From assembly GCF_000004075.3 (NCBI RefSeq), contig NC_026657.2, positions 12,710,001-12,774,000 on the forward strand: a stretch of DNA of 64,000 nt, given 5' to 3'. The position numbers and the translations under genes were made by a program. The stretch comes from Cucumis sativus (lineage: Eukaryota; Streptophyta; Magnoliopsida; Cucurbitales; Cucurbitaceae). Positions 26,601 through 35,069 of this stretch are shown here, piece after piece; the first letter of the stretch is position 1; each line of letters begins with the position of its first letter. The notes beneath the pieces are model-generated. The model saw only the letters and a list, made by a program, of their open reading frames with translations, did not search any database and was not told the origin of the DNA.

Positions 26601-27579
26601 ATTAAACAGTTTCATAGACCCCAATCTCTATTTCTTAAGTAGCAGCAGATCAAAAGAGCCTTTAAGCATCAATGTGGCTATGTTCGAGCAGCCCCTTCTG
26701 AAGTTAACTTTGGTTGATATCCTGGAAGCGACCAATAACTTCTGTAAAACTAACATTATTGGAGATGGAGGATTCGGGACCGTCTACAAGGCAACTTTGC
26801 CTGATGGAAAAGTTGTTGCTGTGAAGAAGCTAAGCGAAGCAAAAACACAAGGGCATAGAGAATTTATTGCTGAAATGGAAACTATAGGAAAAGTGAAGCA
26901 TCATAATCTTGTTCCACTGCTTGGCTACTGTTCTCTTGGGGAGGAGAAGCTCCTTGTGTATGAGTATATGGTGAATGGTAGCTTAGATCTTTGGCTGAGA
27001 AACCGAACCGGTACTCTCGAAATCCTCAATTGGGAGACTCGCTTCAAAGTTGCTTCAGGTGCAGCCCGTGGACTGGCATTTCTTCACCATGGATTCATTC
27101 CCCACATCATTCATAGAGATGTTAAAGCAAGCAATATACTCCTCAACCAAGACTTTGAACCAAAAGTTGCTGACTTTGGATTAGCAAGATTGATCAGTGC
27201 TTGTGAAACTCATGTCACAACTGAGATTGCTGGAACGTTTGGTTACATCCCACCGGAGTACGGGCAGAGTGGGAGGTCGACAACAAAAGGTGATGTGTAT
27301 AGCTTTGGTGTGATTCTACTGGAATTGGTAACTGGGAAGGAACCAACTGGACCTGACTTTAAAGAGATTGAGGGTGGAAATCTAGTTGGTTGGGTGTTTC
27401 AGAAGATCAACAAGGGCCAAGCTGCAGATGTTCTTGATGCCACAGTTCTGAATGCTGACTCAAAGCATATGATGCTTCAAACCCTTCAGATTGCCTGTGT
27501 TTGCTTGTCAGAAAATCCTGCTAATAGACCTTCCATGCTTCAGGTATTGAAGTTTCTTAAAGGGATCAAAGATGAGTAA
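23665..27579 (+). CDS. EMS1: LRR receptor-like kinase EMS1/EXS, 1,304 aa
   Basis: A single uninterrupted exon encodes a plasma-membrane receptor kinase. Residues 1-30 form a signal peptide (alternative Met at 5 and 7). An LRR N-terminal cap ends in CFWVGVSC near 72. About 30 leucine-rich repeats reach about 905, with an interrupting segment that includes PSKPSAYFRQL, characteristic of EMS1. A transmembrane helix spans about 939-961. The cytosolic kinase has GDGGFG at 1033-1038, the catalytic Lys at 1054, HRD at 1150-1152 (an RD kinase) and DFG at 1170-1172. Arabidopsis EMS1/EXS binds the TPD1 peptide, works with SERK co-receptors and sets tapetal cell fate in anthers. The protein is somewhat longer than the Arabidopsis one (1,192 aa). 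All key residues are intact, so it is probably functional. Ortholog identity is inferred from text resemblance. Confidence 0.93.
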   Translation: MVFLMGMELKRFFFIFIICFDLCILSSNGATLQNEIIIERESLVSFKASLETSEILPWNSSVPHCFWVGVSCRLGRVTELSLSSLSLKGQLSRSLFDLLSLSVLDLSNNLLYGSIPPQIYNLRSLKVLALGENQFSGDFPIELTELTQLENLKLGANLFSGKIPPELGNLKQLRTLDLSSNAFVGNVPPHIGNLTKILSLDLGNNLLSGSLPLTIFTELTSLTSLDISNNSFSGSIPPEIGNLKHLAGLYIGINHFSGELPPEVGNLVLLENFFSPSCSLTGPLPDELSKLKSLSKLDLSYNPLGCSIPKTIGELQNLTILNLVYTELNGSIPAELGRCRNLKTLMLSFNYLSGVLPPELSELSMLTFSAERNQLSGPLPSWFGKWDHVDSILLSSNRFTGGIPPEIGNCSKLNHLSLSNNLLTGPIPKEICNAASLMEIDLDSNFLSGTIDDTFVTCKNLTQLVLVDNQIVGAIPEYFSDLPLLVINLDANNFTGYLPTSIWNSVDLMEFSAANNQLEGHLPPEIGYAASLERLVLSNNRLTGIIPDEIGNLTALSVLNLNSNLLEGTIPAMLGDCSALTTLDLGNNSLNGSIPEKLADLSELQCLVLSHNNLSGAIPSKPSAYFRQLTIPDLSFVQHHGVFDLSHNRLSGTIPDELGNCVVVVDLLLNNNLLSGAIPSSLSQLTNLTTLDLSSNTLTGPIPAEIGKALKLQGLYLGNNRLMGMIPESFSHLNSLVKLNLTGNRLSGSVPKTFGGLKALTHLDLSCNELDGDLPSSLSSMLNLVGLYVQENRLSGQVVELFPSSMSWKIETLNLSDNYLEGVLPRTLGNLSYLTTLDLHGNKFAGTIPSDLGDLMQLEYLDVSNNSLSGEIPEKICSLVNMFYLNLAENSLEGPIPRSGICQNLSKSSLVGNKDLCGRILGFNCRIKSLERSAVLNSWSVAGIIIVSVLIVLTVAFAMRRRIIGIQRDSDPEEMEESKLNSFIDPNLYFLSSSRSKEPLSINVAMFEQPLLKLTLVDILEATNNFCKTNIIGDGGFGTVYKATLPDGKVVAVKKLSEAKTQGHREFIAEMETIGKVKHHNLVPLLGYCSLGEEKLLVYEYMVNGSLDLWLRNRTGTLEILNWETRFKVASGAARGLAFLHHGFIPHIIHRDVKASNILLNQDFEPKVADFGLARLISACETHVTTEIAGTFGYIPPEYGQSGRSTTKGDVYSFGVILLELVTGKEPTGPDFKEIEGGNLVGWVFQKINKGQAADVLDATVLNADSKHMMLQTLQIACVCLSENPANRPSMLQVLKFLKGIKDE

Positions 27580-27867
27580 ATTTTAATGTTCCATAGAATT
27601 GGAACTTGGAAGGATAACGAAAAAATTGTACTTTGAGTTGAGAATAACACTGTAAAGAAGTATTTAGCACTATATGATCAAAATCCTTCGGTTGTAATCC
27701 ATTTTATCAACTAATCTAATCTAAACTAATCTAATCAACTTTGTCACTACTTCTTCATCAGGCGAGAAATACAAATTTTTGACTGACGTGTCTATTATTA
27801 TTTTTTTGAGTACAACGAAAGAGGAAGAAACTTAAATCAATTTTTGGAATCTGATCATGATAGATGA

Positions 27868-27985
27868 TATTAATGTAAATTCTGTAAATGCAATTTATGC
27901 ATAATTTTCCTAATATTATTGTATAAATACACTACTTTGATCAATAAACAAAGTGAGGGAATATTCTTCAGCATATCCTTCAACA
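27868..27985 (+). repeat. 5' LTR of the Ale-like element (118 bp)
   Basis: It begins TATTAATG and ends CAACA, so the usual TG start is TA in both LTRs. A TATA box (TATAAATA, 27922-27929) and an AATAAA poly(A) signal are present. It differs from the 3' LTR by three substitutions. Confidence 0.93.
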
Positions 27986-27999
27986 TGGTATCAGAGCTA

Positions 28000-28852
28000 G
28001 GGTTTTCAGACTCCATCTCAATCGCCGCCGCCAACCACCCGTGAAAGTCTCCATCCCGCATCCTCATCGCGCCTCGTAGACGTCTCGAACCGTTTCCGTC
28101 ATCCTCATCGCGCCTCGCAGCCGTTCCGTCATCGTCATCCTCATCGCGCCTCGCGCCTCGCAGACAGCTCCGATCTGTCTCTAGCCATTCCACCACAGCA
28201 TCGACGTGGCGCGCCTCGCAGACAGCTCCGATCTGTCTCTAGCCATTCCACCACAGCATCGGCGTCGCGCCGATTAGTCGCAGCCTCGGCATCGAAGGTG
28301 TCCATTTCCGCTCCGATCCGTCTCCATCCGCGAAGCACCAGTCTTCCTCTGTCGTTCCAAGCCGCACGCGACTACGCCGCTCCGATCTGTCTCCAATCTA
28401 CGCCGCTCCGATCCGTCTCCATCCGCGAAGCACCAGTCTTCCTCTGTCGTTCCAAGCCGCACGCGACTTCTCTTCCAGCCGTGAGTGCAAGACGACGTCT
28501 ACCGTCCGACGCCGCCCACCAGATCTGACGAATCCTTCAGCCGTTTGTCTTCAGATCTGACGAATCTTTCAGCCGTTTGTCTTCAAGTTTTTTTTGTCTC
28601 CGTTCCCAGCCGTGCACCCCTGAATCCAGTCGCCGCAACCCAGCCGTGCACCCCTGAATCCAGTCGCCGCAACCCAGCCGTGAAACCCTGAATCAGTCGC
28701 CGCGACCCAGCTGTGAAGACGCTCACCTGTCACGAATCCCAGTCTTGCAAAGCAAATCTCAGCCGCCAAATACAGTGAAACCCAGATCTGACGAATCCAG
28801 TCACGAATCAGTCAAAACTCGGCGAAAATCCGCATTGTTAACCCAAATCAAA
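28000..28852 (+). repeat. Untranslated leader of the Ale-like element with four tandem duplications
   Basis: This GC-rich stretch lies between the primer site and gag. It holds a 58-bp unit twice (28154 and 28212), a 95-bp unit (28311 and 28406, the second incomplete), a 32-bp unit twice (28521 and 28553), and a 36-38-bp unit about three times (28605-28715). Many units share CTCCGATC[TC]GTCTC or CGCCGC words. No conserved protein is visible, although ORFs stay open on both strands. Confidence 0.85.
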
Positions 28853-29760
28853 ATGGAGAGAGACCATATCTTTAGACCCATTTCTACAATACTTGATGGT
28901 ACAAATTATATCACATGGGCAAATCAAATGAAAAGTTTTCTTATTGGAAGAAAACTATGGCGCATTGTAACTGGCGACATCACCAAACCAACTGCAAAGG
29001 AAGGGGATAACACATTCATTGAACGTCTCGAAGATTGGGACAGTAAAAATCATCAAATTATCACCTGGCTTGGTAACACCTCTATTCCCGCTATACATGC
29101 ACAGTTTGATGCCTTTGATGATGCTAAAATATTATGGGATTTTTTGTCTACACGCTTCAAGTCTATTGGTTTAGCCCATTATTACCAACTGCACAGTACA
29201 CTTGTAAATCTAAATCAAGATTTGGTCAGTCTGTTAATGAATATTTGGCAGTTCTTCAACCCATTTGGACTCAACTTGACCAAGCGAACATCAGCAAAGA
29301 TCATCTTCGCCTTATTAAAGTCCTTATGGGATTACGTCCAGAATATGAATCTGTTAGAGCTGCTTTACTACACCGGAATCCCTTACCCTCATTAGATGCA
29401 GCTATTCAAGAAATTCTGTTTGAAGAAAAGCGTCTTGGCATCAACTCTACTAAACAATCTGATGTTGTCCTTGCTAGCACATACACTCCCAACAGAGCCG
29501 CAAATATGTTTTGTAAGAATTGTAAGCTCTCTGGTCACAAATTTAGTAACTGTCCTAAAATAGAGTGCAGGTACTGCCATAAACATGGCCACATTCTGGA
29601 TAACTGCCCTACCAGACCACCCCGACCTCCTAGCACTTCCACAAAAGAGAAAATTTTTACCAAACATGGTTCCTCATCTGTTGTTGCTGCGACCTCGGAT
29701 GATTCATCCCTCATTCAGATAAGTGATCTTCAGAGCTTATTGAATCAACTAATTTCATCA
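28853..29760 (+). pseudogene. Gag of the Ale-like element, one frameshift
   Basis: ATG 28853 opens MERDHIFRPISTILDGTNY, a typical Ale/Retrofit-type gag start. The reading frame changes near 29222, where a base appears lost, and continues through the capsid-like part (NEYLAVLQPIWTQLDQ). Two adjacent CX2CX4HX4C zinc knuckles lie at 29512-29607 (CKNCKLSGHKFSNC and CRYCHKHGHILDNC). Gag would coat the element RNA. The frameshift makes this copy defective. Confidence 0.85.
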
Positions 29761-29764
29761 TCCT

Positions 29765-31250
29765 CCGCTCTGCTGTTTCATCAGGTAATCGATGGCTTCT
29801 TGATTCTGCCTGTTGTAATCATATGACCTCTGACTCTTCTCTTATGTCTACTTCTAGCCCTACAAAATCTTTACCTCCTATTTATGCTGCTGATGGTAAT
29901 TGTATGAACATCTCTCATACTGGTACCATTGATACTCCCAGTTACATCTTCCCCATACTTACTGTGTTCCTAACCTGACCTTTAATCTAGTGTCTGTTGG
30001 TCAATTATGTGATCTGGCTTAAATGTTTCATTTTCTCCCAATGGTTGTCAGGTTCAGGATCCGCAGACGGGACGACGATTGGAACGGGTCGCAAAGTGGG
30101 AAGATTGTTTGAGCTCACATCACTTCGGTTTCATCTCCTTCTTCCATCTCTGCTTCGGTCACTGATTCTGACACATATCAGTGGCATCTTCGTCTTGGTC
30201 ATGCTTCCTCTGAAAAACTTCGTCATTTAATTTCTGTTAACAATTTGACTAATCTTACTAAATTTGTTCCTTTTAATTGTTTGAATTGCAAACTTGCTAA
30301 ACAACCTGCCTTATCTTTTTCTCAATCCATCTCTAATTGTGATAAACCTTTTGATTTAGTGCATTCTGATATTTGGGGTCCTGCCCCAATTACTACTGTT
30401 CATGGTTATCGCTACTATGTTTTATTCATTGATGACTACTCTCGATTTACATGGATTTACTTTCTAAAACATCGTTCTGAATTATCTCGCACATATATTG
30501 AGTTTGCTAACATGATTCGCACTCAATTTTCCTCTCCCATCAAAATTCTTCGCACTGATAATGCTTTGGAATATAAAGATTCCATCCTTCTTTCTTTTCT
30601 TTCCCAACAGGGCACTATTGTTCAGCGCTCTTGCCCTCATACCTCTCAACAAAATGGACGTGCTGAGCGCAAACATCGTCACATTCTTGACTCAGTACGT
30701 GCCCTCCTTCTTTCTGCCTCTTGTCCAGAAAAATTCTGGGGTGAAGCTGCCCTTACATCAGTATATACAATCAATCGTCTCCCTTCCTCTGTCCTTCAAA
30801 AACCTCTCCGTTCGAAAAACTATATGGTATTTCTCCCGACTATTCTAAACTCAAAGTTTTTGGTAGTGCCTGCTTCGTTCTGTTACATCCTCATGAACAC
30901 AATAAACTTGAACCACGTGCCCGTCTCTGTTGCTTCCTTGGCTATGGCACCGAACACAAAGGATTTCGTTGTTGGGACCCTCTTTCCAACCGACTCCGGA
31001 TATCTCGGCATGTCACTTTTTGGGAACACACTATGTTCTCTCGTTTGTCCTCCTTCCACACCTCTTCTCTAGTCCTCAATCTTTCTTTACAAACATCTGT
31101 TGACCTTTTTCCTCTCTCTGAACCCACCTTGGATACTGAGCTTGCACAATCTTCACCTGCTACTGCAAATCTGGATCCACCGTCTGTCTCCGATGATGTT
31201 CCTGAATCGCCACCTGCTACTCCTCTTCGTCGCTCTACCCGGGTAAGAGA
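29765..31250 (+). pseudogene. Protease and integrase of the Ale-like element, frameshifted
   Basis: The protease box is readable near 29795 (WLLDSACCNHMT), in a frame different from gag. Integrase is clear at 30245-30800: zinc-binding end CLNCKLAK, core FDLVHSDIWGP, YVLFIDDYSRFTW, LRTDNALEY and SQQNGRAERKHRHI. The frame shifts near 30810, and a poorly conserved C-terminal part follows to about 31250. Confidence 0.85.
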
Positions 31251-31319
31251 ACCTCCCCTCATCTCACTGATTACCATTGTTTTTCTACCATTGTTTCCCT
31301 TGTTGAACCCACCTCTTAT

Positions 31320-32833
31320 CAAGAGGCCAGTACTAACCCAGTATGGCAGAAAGCAATGGATGAAGAATTACAGGCTCTTGAAAAGACGCACACTTGGGAC
31401 TATGTTGATTTACCTCCCGGTAAAAGACCCATTGGTTGCAAATGGATTTACAAAATCAAAACTCACTCTGATGGAACATTGAACGTTATAAAGCTCGGCT
31501 TGTTGCAAAAGGATACTCACAAGAATATGGGATTGACTATGAAGAAACATTTGCCCCTGTTGCCCGGATGACATCTGTTCGCAGCTTGTTAGCTGTTGCT
31601 GCTGCCAAACAGTGGCCTCTTCTTCAGATGGATGTCAAAAATGCATTTCTTAACGGCAACCTATCTGAAGAAGTGTATATGAAGCCACCTCAGGGAACTT
31701 CTCCTCCTCCCAACAAGGTGTGTCTCCTTCGTCGCGCTCTATACGGTCTAAAACAGGCTCCACGAGCTTGGTTTGCCACGTTTAGCTCCACCATTACTCA
31801 ACTTGGATTTACCTCCAGCTCTCACGACAATGCCCTTTTTACACGACAGACAACTCATGGTATTGTTCTTCTCCTTCTTTATGTTGATGATATGATTATT
31901 ACTGGTAATGATCAACAGGCCATATCCGACCTACAACAATATCTTGGTCAACATTTTGAGATGAAAGACCTTGGATCTCTCAATTACTTTCTCGGTCTTG
32001 AAGTCTCTCACCGTTCAGATGGTTATCTGTTATCTCAAGCGAAATATGCATCTGATCTAATAGCACGCTCAGGAATTACAGACTCCACCACATCTTCAAC
32101 ACCGTTAGATCCTCATGTCCATCTAACTCCGTTTGATGGTGTTCCTCTTGACGATGCAAGCTTGTATCGGCAACTTGTTGGCAGTCTTATATACCTAACA
32201 GTAACTCGCCCAGATATTGCATATGCTGTTCATATTGTCAGTCAATTTATGGCTGCTCCTCGAACAATTCATTTCACTGCTGTTCTACGCATACTTCGCT
32301 ATGTCAAAGGCACCTTGGGACATGGTCTTCAATTCTCATCTCAGTCTTCCCTTGTGTTGTCGGGATATTCTGATGCTGATTGGGCGGGGGATCCTACTGA
32401 TCGACGATCCACTACAGGATACTGTTTTTACTTAGGTGATTCTCTCATCTCATGGCGTAGTAAGAAACAAAGTGTTATATCTCGTTCCAGTACGGAATCT
32501 GAATATCGTGCTCTGGCTGATGCTACAGCTGAACTTATATGGCTTCGGTGGCTCCTTGCCGATATGGGTGTCCCTCAACAGGGTCCTACCCTCCTCCATT
32601 GTGACAATCGTAGTGCCATTCAGATTGCTCACAATGATGTGTTTCATGAACGTACAAAACACATTGAAAATGACTGTCACTTTGCTCGTCACCACCTCCT
32701 AAGCAACACCCTCCTCTTACATTCTGTTTCTACTATTGAACAACCTGCGGATATCTTCACCAAAGCCTTGCCATCTAATCAATTCTGTCACTTACTTACC
32801 AAACTCAAGTTGATCGCTACTCTACCACCTTGA
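31320..32833 (+). pseudogene. RT and RNase H of the Ale-like element
   Basis: The N-terminal RT block (WDYVDLPPGKRPIGCKWIYK) starts near 31356 and loses frame near 31480. From 31568 a long open frame to the stop at 32831-32833 contains QMDVKNAFLNG, YGLKQAPRAW, the catalytic YVDDM, then RNase H (YSDADWAGDPTDRRSTTGYC, SRSSTESEYRAL, CDNRSAIQIAHN, KHIENDCHF). This part looks intact, but it lacks its own start and depends on a broken polyprotein. Confidence 0.9.
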
Positions 32834-32846
32834 GTTTGAGGGAGGG

Positions 32847-32964
32847 TATTAATGTAAATTCTATAAATGCAATTTATGCATAATTTTCCTAATACTCTTG
32901 TATAAATACACTACTTTGATCAATAAACAAAGTGAGGGAATATTCTTCAGCATATCCTTCAACA
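32847..32964 (+). repeat. 3' LTR of the Ale-like element (118 bp)
   Basis: Same length and ends as the 5' LTR, with three substitutions. It is preceded by a purine-rich tract ending GAGGGAGGG and followed by the target duplication GATGA. TATA box at 32901-32908. Confidence 0.93.
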
Positions 32965-32969
32965 GATGA

Positions 32970-33760
32970 TAAGAGTTGAATTATACACAAATTTGCTACT
33001 TGTGGAGTTTTTGCATGATAAGAATTAAAATTTTAATGAAAATCCAAAAATCAAGGAAAATAATAAAATTATTATTTCTGAGTCATTCACAATACACTAT
33101 GACCATTTAATTTATTCAAAGCCACCAATAAAATTGTCATTTTTCTAATAAGATTGAACGTTTAGTTAGGTACACTGATTTTGTTGAACTTATATATAGT
33201 ATGAATGAATTGAAAACTTAGGTTTGATTGATTGGTTTTCGACTTTTGAGTAGAAAAGAGAAATTTGAATCCATATAAATTGTGGAAAAAGCATACACAA
33301 CTATCCGCAGATTCCTTTTCTGACCTTGTATGAGTTGATATACTTAAAACATAACTGAACTGAATATATGATGAAGGAAGTAGGTGTGTAAAGTAAAGAT
33401 AAAATGCGAATAAATTTGTTAAATGCTTTGGTTTGGTGATTTGATATTTTTGCAGTTTCATCTACAAATTTGTTTTGTTTATAAAAAGAAAAAGAAAAGA
33501 AAAGAAAAGAAAAGAAAAAGAAAAAGAAGTAAAAAGAGGAATATTCATTGAAAGTTCCTAAATTTGCCCCCTAAAATGGTGGCACACGTCACACGTGCCA
33601 TATTCCCACCTTTTGGGGAGATGATTCTCTGCATCGCTCATCACTTGAACTAAGAATCTGAAGAAAAAGCCCATACTCTATCCTAACCGTTAAATACAGA
33701 TCCGTTTCATAATTCTCTCAGTGGACCTGATCCTGCCACGTCTTCTCCTCATCATCAACT
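32970..33760. other. Spacer between the copia element and the HSF gene
   Basis: AT-rich, no gene seen. It contains an (AAAAG)n microsatellite at about 33486-33527 and two overlapping CACACGTC/CACACGTGCC words near 33582-33600. The part next to 33761 should hold the 3' UTR of the HSF gene. Confidence 0.5.
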
Positions 33761-34742
33761 TTATTTTTGACAATTTATCCTCTCTGATTTGACTACCCAT
33801 CTATCCGGTGGTTGAAGCCGCAAAGTAGTATCATCCTCCGCCCTCTCCGTCGCCCCCTCCCTATATTCCCTCGCTCGCTTCGCCCCGATCTGATTCCTCT
33901 CCTCCTCCTCCTCCTTCACCTCCGCCGTTCCCTCTTCACCGGCTGGCCGCTTCACCGGGAAAAGATCGAGCGATTTTGCCGATTCCAAAACGCTCTCCCT
34001 CACTTTGAAACTGTTCTTAAATTGACTTTCAACGAAGCTCGACATCAACGAGAAGATGTTATTGCACAAAGATTTCACCTCGTCCAATTGTTCCGTGAGC
34101 TGAACTTTCTCTCTTCTCAGCCGATCGTTCTCGTCAATCAGCTCTGCAAGAGCTCTGGTTGGAGTCTCATCAGACGAAATCACTTGTTCTTCACCTGAAG
34201 AATTTCCCGTCAATGTCAATACTTGGACAGACGGAATCGCTGAAGCACCAACGGTTGTCACCACAGCCGCGTTAGAAGCAGTGGACGGAACCGGACCGAC
34301 CAATTTCCGACGCTGAATCTCACAAAGAAGCTGTTTCTTCCCTTTGCGAAAGCACTCGTTCGCGAACTCCCAACGATCCGATACAACCTTTCTAAATCCC
34401 TAAAACAGAACAAAAAAAGAAATCCAAAATGAAAGAAAAATCCACGACCGCTGAGAAGGAAACATGAATGAAATTGAAATCCAGTAGAGGATTGATTACA
34501 TAAGTATTGAGCTGACGGAGAAAGCTGGTGAAGTTATTATGCTTGAAATACTTGGGAAGCAAATCTTTAGCGAAAGCCATGGTGTTCCAGACGATGAAGG
34601 TAGATCCGTCGTCGTTCCATGAAATGACATGGTCGATTGAGCGGTCGTCGACAAGCTGATAAGTCTTGGTCAAGAAAGGAGTGGGAACAGATCTGTAGGA
34701 ATCGATAGGAGTAGGGGTGGGATTGGCGGTCGGCTCCTCCAT
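33761..34742 (-). CDS. Heat shock transcription factor, class B (HSFB2-like), 293 aa
   Basis: Two exons: 34742-34500 (81 codons) and 34399-33761, with a 100-nt GT-AG intron in phase 0 at the conserved HSF position inside the DNA-binding domain. The domain covers about residues 17-113 ([46 protein letters not shown]). A heptad-repeat oligomerisation region ([20 protein letters not shown]) spans about 163-204, without the insert typical of class A. A basic IGAKRARE cluster at 252-259 is a likely nuclear signal. Class B HSFs bind heat-shock elements and mostly act as repressors or coactivators. The LFGV repressor tetrapeptide expected just before IGAKR is absent. HSFB2 is the best guess of subclass. 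Confidence 0.88.
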
Positions 34743-34893
34743 GAGAGGAGCCAGAAGAATGAAGGAAATGAGATGGGGTAATGATGGGAGGGAAGTCGGA
34801 AAGCCAGAAAGCGTGAAGGAAGGTTCGAAGTGTGAGTTATGGAAGGAAGGAAAGTTGTGAGAATTTTCCGGGAAGGGGAGTTGGGAATTTCAA

Positions 34894-34906
34894 TTCTAGA
34901 AGGTTC
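34894..34906. promoter_or_regulatory. Perfect three-unit heat-shock element upstream of the HSF gene
   Basis: TTCTAGAAGGTTC matches TTCnnGAAnnTTC exactly, 152-164 bp upstream of the HSF start codon. A second two-unit site, GAAGGTTC, lies at 34819-34826, and further GAA/TTC pairs occur nearby. This suggests heat induction and feedback by HSF proteins. Confidence 0.7.
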
Positions 34907-34982
34907 GTGGAAGAAGAGGATGAAGAGAAGATTTTTTTGTTGATAAAGTTGCTGATTTCAGAAACTTCCTCGAAAGCCTAAC

Positions 34983-35065
34983 TTTTTCTTTTAATTCTTT
35001 TAATTCTTTTATTTCTTTTAATTCTTTTAATTCTTTTAATTCTTTTATTTCTTTTATTTCTTATT
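34983..35065. repeat. TTCTTTTAA-type tandem repeat in the HSF upstream region
   Basis: About eight copies of a 9-10 bp unit (TTTTAATTC / TTTTATTTC variants) lie 240-320 bp upstream of the HSF start codon. Confidence 0.8.
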
Positions 35066-35069
35066 TTAA

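Larger units (their letters stand above)
27868..32964 (+). mobile_element. Ty1/copia retrotransposon, Ale-like, complete ends but frameshifted
   Basis: The element is 5,097 bp with two 118-bp LTRs, flanked by the 5-bp target duplication GATGA (27863-27867 and 32965-32969). A primer site TGGTATCAGAGC (27986-27997, initiator tRNA-Met type) follows the 5' LTR, and a purine-rich tract (about 32832-32846) precedes the 3' LTR. The internal order is a repeat-rich GC-rich leader, gag, protease, integrase, RT and RNase H. The LTRs differ at 3 of 118 positions, suggesting a fairly recent insertion. Several single-base frameshifts disable the polyprotein. It sits 288 bp past the EMS1 stop codon in the same orientation. 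Confidence 0.95.

Noticed and set aside
24105-26624. Several minus-strand ORFs within EMS1
   Set aside because: They are shadows of the LRR repeat coding sequence and have no protein-like content.
27870-28769. Open frames on both strands in the Ale-like leader
   Set aside because: They come from GC-rich tandem repeats with few stops; compositions are Arg/Ala/Ser-rich and unlike any family.
33812-34198. A 128-codon plus-strand ORF opposite the HSF exon 2
   Set aside because: Antisense shadow of the HSF coding sequence.
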